Shown: piece after piece, positions 60,536 to 64,000 of the stretch
Layout: each line of letters starts with the position of its first letter
Numbering within the stretch: position 1 is the first letter of the stretch
Assembly: GCA_958296065.1 (NCBI GenBank)
Contig: CATQHX010000013.1
Span: forward strand, 1-64,000
DNA length: 64,000 bases
Direction of reading: 5' to 3'
Source: Vicinamibacterales bacterium
Lineage (GTDB): Bacteria; Acidobacteriota; Vicinamibacteria; Vicinamibacterales; UBA8438
Position numbers and translations under genes: made by a program
The notes under the pieces: model-generated
Seen by the model: the letters and a program-made list of their open reading frames with translations, nothing else
What the model was told of the DNA's origin: nothing
Databases searched by the model: none

Positions 60536-61474
60536 TCAGCTCTCCCGCAACCGCTGCTGCGCATGCCGGACCACAGGATAAACCAGGACCGTCTTGGGCG
60601 CCTCGCCACCACGGCGACCGTGCCGGTCCATGCGACCGCGACCGCTGGTCGAGCCCAACGCGATAAAGTTGGCGGCGCGGTAGCAACCCCCGTGGTGGCG
60701 GCGCGCATCCACCAGCGTTTCCACCAGCCAGGGCTCGACGTGGTAACGGCGCGGCCAGTCCACCGCCAACTGCGAGAGACCGCGCGCCAGAACGGCGCTG
60801 GCCAGGTTCTTCACCCCGACCCACGGCAGCAACAGGAAGCGGCTGTTGTTGACCACGTGCTGCAGATTCCGCGCCCGAGTCCGATCATCCCAGCCGACCC
60901 AGCGGTCCCGGACCGCCATGCGCCACGCCGGACTGGAGAACTGCAGGCAGCCGACCACCGCCCCCTGAGGCCGCGACGCAAACACCAGATAGCGCAGGTG
61001 AGCGCCGAACGGGACCGTGTGCCCAAGGTAGTGGTAGCGTCCCACCAACTCCCGGAACTGCAGGCGCTGGGCGGGCTCGCGCACCAACTCGACCGCCAGC
61101 GGCTCGACATCGCGCACGCTGCCGACCAGCGGGAGCCCCGGCTCCCCGGCCGCCGTCCGGGGAACGCGGGTGACCGAACCGAGTGCGCGGCCCCGGCGCT
61201 TGGCAGGCAGCTCCAGCGCACCCTCCGCGTCGAGCCGCTCGAGGAACTCCCGGCACTCCCGCGCCTTCAGCCGCCCGTTCGGGCGCCGCCACCGCAACAA
61301 CTCGCACACCGTGCGCGCCAGCTCCATCCGGCTCAGACCCGAACACTCCCGCACGACCTCGCGGATCAACGTCATCTCCTGCACGCCGAACGCACGGCCC
61401 GAGAATCGCGTCGTCGCCACGGTCGTCACAGCAGCGTCTCCCTTCCCACGGCACCGTAGCAAAACGCCCCGCAA
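60536..61474 (-). CDS. DruA-like (DUF4338) protein carried by the IS
   Basis: The 312-codon frame has the DUF4338 pattern: an N-terminal helical segment LIREVVRECSGLSRMELART then VCELLRWRRPNGRLKARECR, and a core FRELVGRYHYLGHTVPFGAH, FASRPQGAVVGCLQFSSPAW, WVGWDDRTRARNLQHVVNNS and WPRRYHVEPWLVETLVDARR. Such proteins are labelled DruA because one member belongs to the Druantia phage-defence system, but most are linked to transposons. A GTG (VTTVATTRFSGRAF) at 61426 may be the real start instead of 61474. Confidence 0.87.
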   Translation of the reverse strand: MRGVLLRCRGKGDAAVTTVATTRFSGRAFGVQEMTLIREVVRECSGLSRMELARTVCELLRWRRPNGRLKARECREFLERLDAEGALELPAKRRGRALGSVTRVPRTAAGEPGLPLVGSVRDVEPLAVELVREPAQRLQFRELVGRYHYLGHTVPFGAHLRYLVFASRPQGAVVGCLQFSSPAWRMAVRDRWVGWDDRTRARNLQHVVNNSRFLLLPWVGVKNLASAVLARGLSQLAVDWPRRYHVEPWLVETLVDARRHHGGCYRAANFIALGSTSGRGRMDRHGRRGGEAPKTVLVYPVVRHAQQRLRES

Positions 61475-61648
61475 ATGTCCAGAGGGGGCGCGCCGGAGGG
61501 AACCGACCGACGCGCCAGGCGCGGTGATCAGATCGGGCTGGCTGCCCGAAAGAGGCGGGTGGGCGCTGTCCGGAGTTCTGTCCCCGCGAAAATGAACAGA
61601 AAAGGAACCGTCCGCGGGCGAAAATGCCTATGAACAGGGGAGAAAACG

Positions 61649-61671
61649 GTTAACGAAGAAGAGCCACACCC
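61649..61671. repeat. Right terminal inverted repeat of the IS
   Basis: GTTAACGAAGAAGAGCCACA then CCC, inverted relative to the left end. Confidence 0.92.
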
Positions 61672-61680
61672 TTCTGGATT
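61672..61680. repeat. 9-bp target site duplication, right copy
   Basis: TTCTGGATT follows the right inverted repeat, identical to 58879-58887. Confidence 0.92.
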
Positions 61681-62085
61681 CGTCGTGACTAGCGCATCGA
61701 CGTCCGCTAGGCGCGCTTCCGCTGCTCCCGGAGTCGCCGGGACGGTCGACCCACCTTCGCGGCCATCGCCGCCGACCGCGGGCGGTCCACGACCTGCCTG
61801 CATCGCCCCGCCGGGTCGCCGCCAGTGCCGTCTGCCAGCAATGCAACGCCCATAGAACTCCAACGGCGGGGGGCGGTTTCGTCCAATCCAGCTTTCGGTC
61901 ACCGGCGCGGAGAACGCACTGCCACCGTTGCCCGGTCACTGCCGCGCCACCAACCGAAAGCTGCTCTGCAGTATGACCAGCTGGTAATACCGATCATTTC
62001 CCCGTGCTCGTTGACAACTAGTGCTACTGTCCGCACAGATGGTCGGTTCACGGCTGCGCCGCACGCCCTCGGCATCGAAGCCGCG
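61681..62085. other. Displaced 5' flank of the surface-protein gene and non-coding sequence
   Basis: Reading the minus strand into the target duplication gives ...VTTNPE, and across the IS the surface-protein frame continues as NPEWPDTPRGRG. The true start region of that gene therefore lies here, a few codons before 61680. The nearest in-frame ATG is about 120 bases upstream, and the near codon reads GTC where the decayed paralogue has GTG. The rest of the 400 bases shows no gene. Confidence 0.6.
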
Positions 62086-63339
62086 TCACCGCGCCTTCGC
62101 AGTGTCGACACCAGTAAGTGTGTCTACAATTCCCTGGAGCAACTCACAGTCGTTTCTCTCCGCCTCACTCCAGTACGCGACGTGTGGAGAGTCCCAAGGA
62201 CCGTCCGCCGTCCGTCGTGTGAACTCGTAGTCATCGACTTCCGTCCCTACGCATACTACCACAGCAGATTTCGTGCCTTCGCGCCTTGTGGACCCAAAAA
62301 GGGCGCCACCAAGTTGGTCATGGGTCTCAAAAACATTCTTCCATTTCTTGATCGTCGCTCTCGGTGCCACTTGGTCGCCACGACGATTCGGCCAGAGCCG
62401 CGTTACCACATTTAGCGGACAGCCGAAAGTAAGAAACAGGCGCACCTGAAGGTCAGGAAAGTCGCGTGTCGTCTGAACGCTGTCTGTAGGGAATAGCGAA
62501 TCAATAGCAAGTAACGCGCCCGCGCTATACGATACGATTGAGAGCTCCGAGCTCCTGAGGTCGCCGAAGCAAGCCGCAATCGCGGAGTCGAGGCGCGCAA
62601 CGAGAGCACGACGCAACTTGGACTCCGGCTTCTGGCAGTCGACGAACGCGAATGCAGAGCTCGCATCGTCTTCTATCGTCTCCTGTAGGCCCTTGCTAAC
62701 AAACATCCGCAGAAGCGTTGCCAGGACCGCGAAAACAGCGACCCAACCTACAAGCTGCCCTTGACTCTCCACACCGGAAGCTCCCTCGCCGCTGGCTAAA
62801 TCACTGGTCCAATCGAATGCCTGACTCAAATGTTGCCAAGCCCCGCCTGCAATTTGGGCCAAAAGGAACAGACTGATACTGGTAAACGCGAGATAGCTAG
62901 TTGCGTACTTCAGTGCCCACTTCACTTGTCGACATGTGAGTCGTGGCAACCTGGGGAACATTGAATTGTGCAAGAGCAGACTGCGCAGCCTCGGCATCTC
63001 TACCACCAACGTAGAAATGCCGACAAACGCTCGGTGAATCAGTGAACGACCACGGTCGCGCTCCCTGATCACATCATCGTAGTTTACCTCAACAATCTCA
63101 ACAGGATGCCAACTGCAGTTGTCCGAGGCAGGGCTTACTACGTAACGAGCACATCGTCCGCCGTCATCCAACAATAGATCCGGTGCAGCCGAAATAGCAG
63201 GCATCGCTAGGCGCTTTGCCAGGAGGTCAGCGACAATTCTCCCGGACTGACGGAACCGCCTCTGAAACAAACCGGGAACAAACAAGACCCGGTGCAGTGT
63301 CCGTGAATCTAGCGTGCGACCATTCGAACGTGCAGTCAT
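62086..63339 (-). CDS. Two-helix membrane protein with a hydrolase-like SxSxG motif
   Basis: The 417-residue protein begins with a soluble part (TLHRVLFVPGLFQRRFRQSG, then VEIVEVNYDDVIRERDRGRS). Two membrane helices follow (SYLAFTSISLFLLAQIAGG and LVGWVAVFAVLATLLRMF), then a C-terminal domain with LSIVSYSAGALLAIDSLFPT, LQVRLFLTFGCPLNVVTRLW and a final YWSEAERNDCELLQGIV. The VSYSAG.LLA pattern and the later TFGCPL recall the nucleophile elbow and acid region of alpha/beta hydrolases (HSxG...tlGsPl). The opening VLFVPG.F is also like such hydrolases, so one split hydrolase domain holding the helices as an insert is possible. GGGAGAA precedes the ATG. No close family recognised. Confidence 0.65.
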   Translation of the reverse strand: MTARSNGRTLDSRTLHRVLFVPGLFQRRFRQSGRIVADLLAKRLAMPAISAAPDLLLDDGGRCARYVVSPASDNCSWHPVEIVEVNYDDVIRERDRGRSLIHRAFVGISTLVVEMPRLRSLLLHNSMFPRLPRLTCRQVKWALKYATSYLAFTSISLFLLAQIAGGAWQHLSQAFDWTSDLASGEGASGVESQGQLVGWVAVFAVLATLLRMFVSKGLQETIEDDASSAFAFVDCQKPESKLRRALVARLDSAIAACFGDLRSSELSIVSYSAGALLAIDSLFPTDSVQTTRDFPDLQVRLFLTFGCPLNVVTRLWPNRRGDQVAPRATIKKWKNVFETHDQLGGALFGSTRREGTKSAVVVCVGTEVDDYEFTRRTADGPWDSPHVAYWSEAERNDCELLQGIVDTLTGVDTAKAR

Positions 63340-63516
63340 GTGTTTCTCCCGACTCTCAGTGGAGGGCGCTGGTCTCGTGCACCAAACCGGACCCGCGGGT
63401 GTCAGATACTTCGTGGCATGAACGCCACTCGGGCTCTCGGTCGTACAGTGCAGCCCGTGGCCTTTCTTATCGTCTTCGCGGCAAACGGTCCAGTGCTCTT
63501 TGCGCGTCGCGTCGTC

Positions 63517-63809
63517 CTGCCCGGCGGCGGGACGATACCAGTGGACTGCTTCCACGTGGTCCTGCTCGACGCCGCGACCGTTCTCGGTACACCCAGTCGA
63601 GATTGTATTGCGCGAGCACATCCCCCTACTCTGCAGCGCGGCGATACCCCCGGACGGTTTCTTCGTAGCCCCGCGACACGCCGCGACCGGTTCCGTGCAT
63701 CCACCGAGGTTGTTTGGCCGCTGGCATGGCCTTGCTCTGCTGAGCGGCGATACCATCGGATGGCCTCCCGGTAGTCATGGGATTCCTGGGATACTCCGCG
63801 ACCATCGCA
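63517..63809 (-). pseudogene. Three Sel1-like repeats, each in a different frame
   Basis: In order on the minus strand: GRGVSQESHDYREAIRWYRR (63809-63714), GRGVSRGYEETVRGYRRAAE then a stop (63694-63629) and GRGVEQDHVEAVHWYRPAAG (63582-63517). Sel1 units are about 36 residues, and the copies lie at about 112-base intervals instead of 108, which explains the frame jumps. It resembles the repeat region of the caspase protein at 47-48 kb and is probably a dead relative. It ends 180 bases before the hydrolase-like gene start. Confidence 0.7.
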
Positions 63810-64000
63810 GTCGGTGAATCGGTGCACGAGGATTGCATCCTCCGACAGCAGGGGCATCCGCCCGGTCGTATCGTAGAGACCGACGCGGGCGGGCAGAGGA
63901 CGGCCCGAGGCGGCGTCGGTAACCTTCAGGCGGACCAAGCCGAACGCCGCCGGCGCCTCGACGGCGCCGCCGCTGCGGACTACCGCGATGTCGCATATGG
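63810..64000 (-). pseudogene. Fragment of an unidentified protein cut by the Sel1 sequence (runs off the window)
   Basis: The minus strand from the window edge reads VVRSGGAVEAPAAFGLVRLK, VTDAASGRPLPARVGLYDTT, GRMPLLSEDAILVHRFTD before passing into Sel1 sequence without a stop. The (L)(R/K)VTDA.(S/T)GRP(L/V)PARVGLYD segment is like the start of Ig-fold parts in exported acidobacterial enzymes of the CehA/McbA metallohydrolase kind. The in-frame join with Sel1 suggests a recombination junction. The rest is outside the window. Confidence 0.5.

Larger units (their letters stand above)
58888..61671 (-). mobile_element. Insertion sequence of 2784 bp with an ISKra4-type transposase and a DruA-like gene
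   Basis: The ends are imperfect 23-bp inverted repeats: GGGTGTGGCTCTTCTTCGT at 58888 and ACGAAGAAGAGCCACACCC ending at 61671, differing at two inner bases. TTCTGGATT on both sides is a perfect 9-bp target duplication, so the insertion is recent and complete. The two genes run on the minus strand, DruA-like first, with 3 bases between them. Insertion split the codons just after the expected start of the surface-protein gene. Confidence 0.93.

Noticed and set aside
59246-61459. 737-codon plus-strand frame through the IS
   Set aside because: It runs opposite the transposase and DruA-like genes, which carry clear motifs; it is a shadow frame.
61990-62040. TTGACA in the region right of the IS as a promoter
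   Set aside because: No -10 at a suitable distance and no plus-strand gene follows.

Overview
The window is GC-rich, densely coded DNA with many secreted or lipid-anchored enzymes. The gene set points to an Acidobacteriota genome, probably of the Vicinamibacteria type. That placement is an inference from family combinations and not from a marker gene: an ECF sigma factor next to a Ser/Thr kinase with an overlapping start, PadR regulators, the C-terminal part of a MacB/FtsX-type permease, DUF5916 and secreted 'DLQGYW' proteins, a GMC oxidoreductase beside a gluconate-dehydrogenase subunit 3 homologue, a PQQ dehydrogenase, and Calx-beta surface proteins ending in a barrel. No rRNA, tRNA or CRISPR array was seen.

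Layout. 0-17 kb is mostly housekeeping and catabolism: ECF sigma plus kinase start, sulfatase lipoprotein, exported HpcH/HpaI aldolase, M1 peptidase, Hsp20, a GMC dehydrogenase pair, an RRM protein, a degenerate M23 protein, two START-like paralogues (one fused in frame to a GtrA membrane domain), a CDP-alcohol phosphatidyltransferase, DUF72 and a secreted acidobacterial protein. 17-19 kb is a co-directional run tmrB-like > vapB > vapC > mazE > truncated mazF. 19-28 kb is accessory and decayed: remnants of an ABC permease, DUF1569, amidohydrolase, methyltransferase, AbiEii, M23 and sulfotransferase genes lie among intact genes, including a ParB-repeat-Dam-like fusion at 24.8 kb. 28-31.7 kb holds a PadR/dienelactone-hydrolase operon with a palindromic operator and a Fic protein.

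31.8-38.3 kb is a coherent tyrosine degradation locus. On the minus strand an aminotransferase, 4-hydroxyphenylpyruvate dioxygenase, homogentisate dioxygenase and a heme-oxygenase-fold protein follow one another with 4-8 base overlaps. On the plus strand an Lrp/AsnC regulator overlaps fumarylacetoacetase. Together they would take tyrosine to fumarate and acetoacetate; maleylacetoacetate isomerase is not in the window.

38-52 kb mixes a XRE/S24 regulator, an amidase, a broken lower-GC GHKL ATPase, a DUF5916 protein, a HigBA-like pair with an internally deleted toxin, a secreted caspase with Sel1 repeats, a cytochrome-c/PQQ dehydrogenase and a frameshifted P4-type integrase. 52-59 kb carries two related surface proteins with a C-terminal barrel, one decayed and one intact. 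The 5' end of the intact one is split by an insertion sequence at 58888-61671, which has 23-bp terminal inverted repeats and a perfect 9-bp target duplication and carries a DruA/DUF4338 gene plus an ISKra4-type transposase. The last 2.4 kb hold a membrane protein with a hydrolase-like motif and a graveyard of Sel1 repeats.
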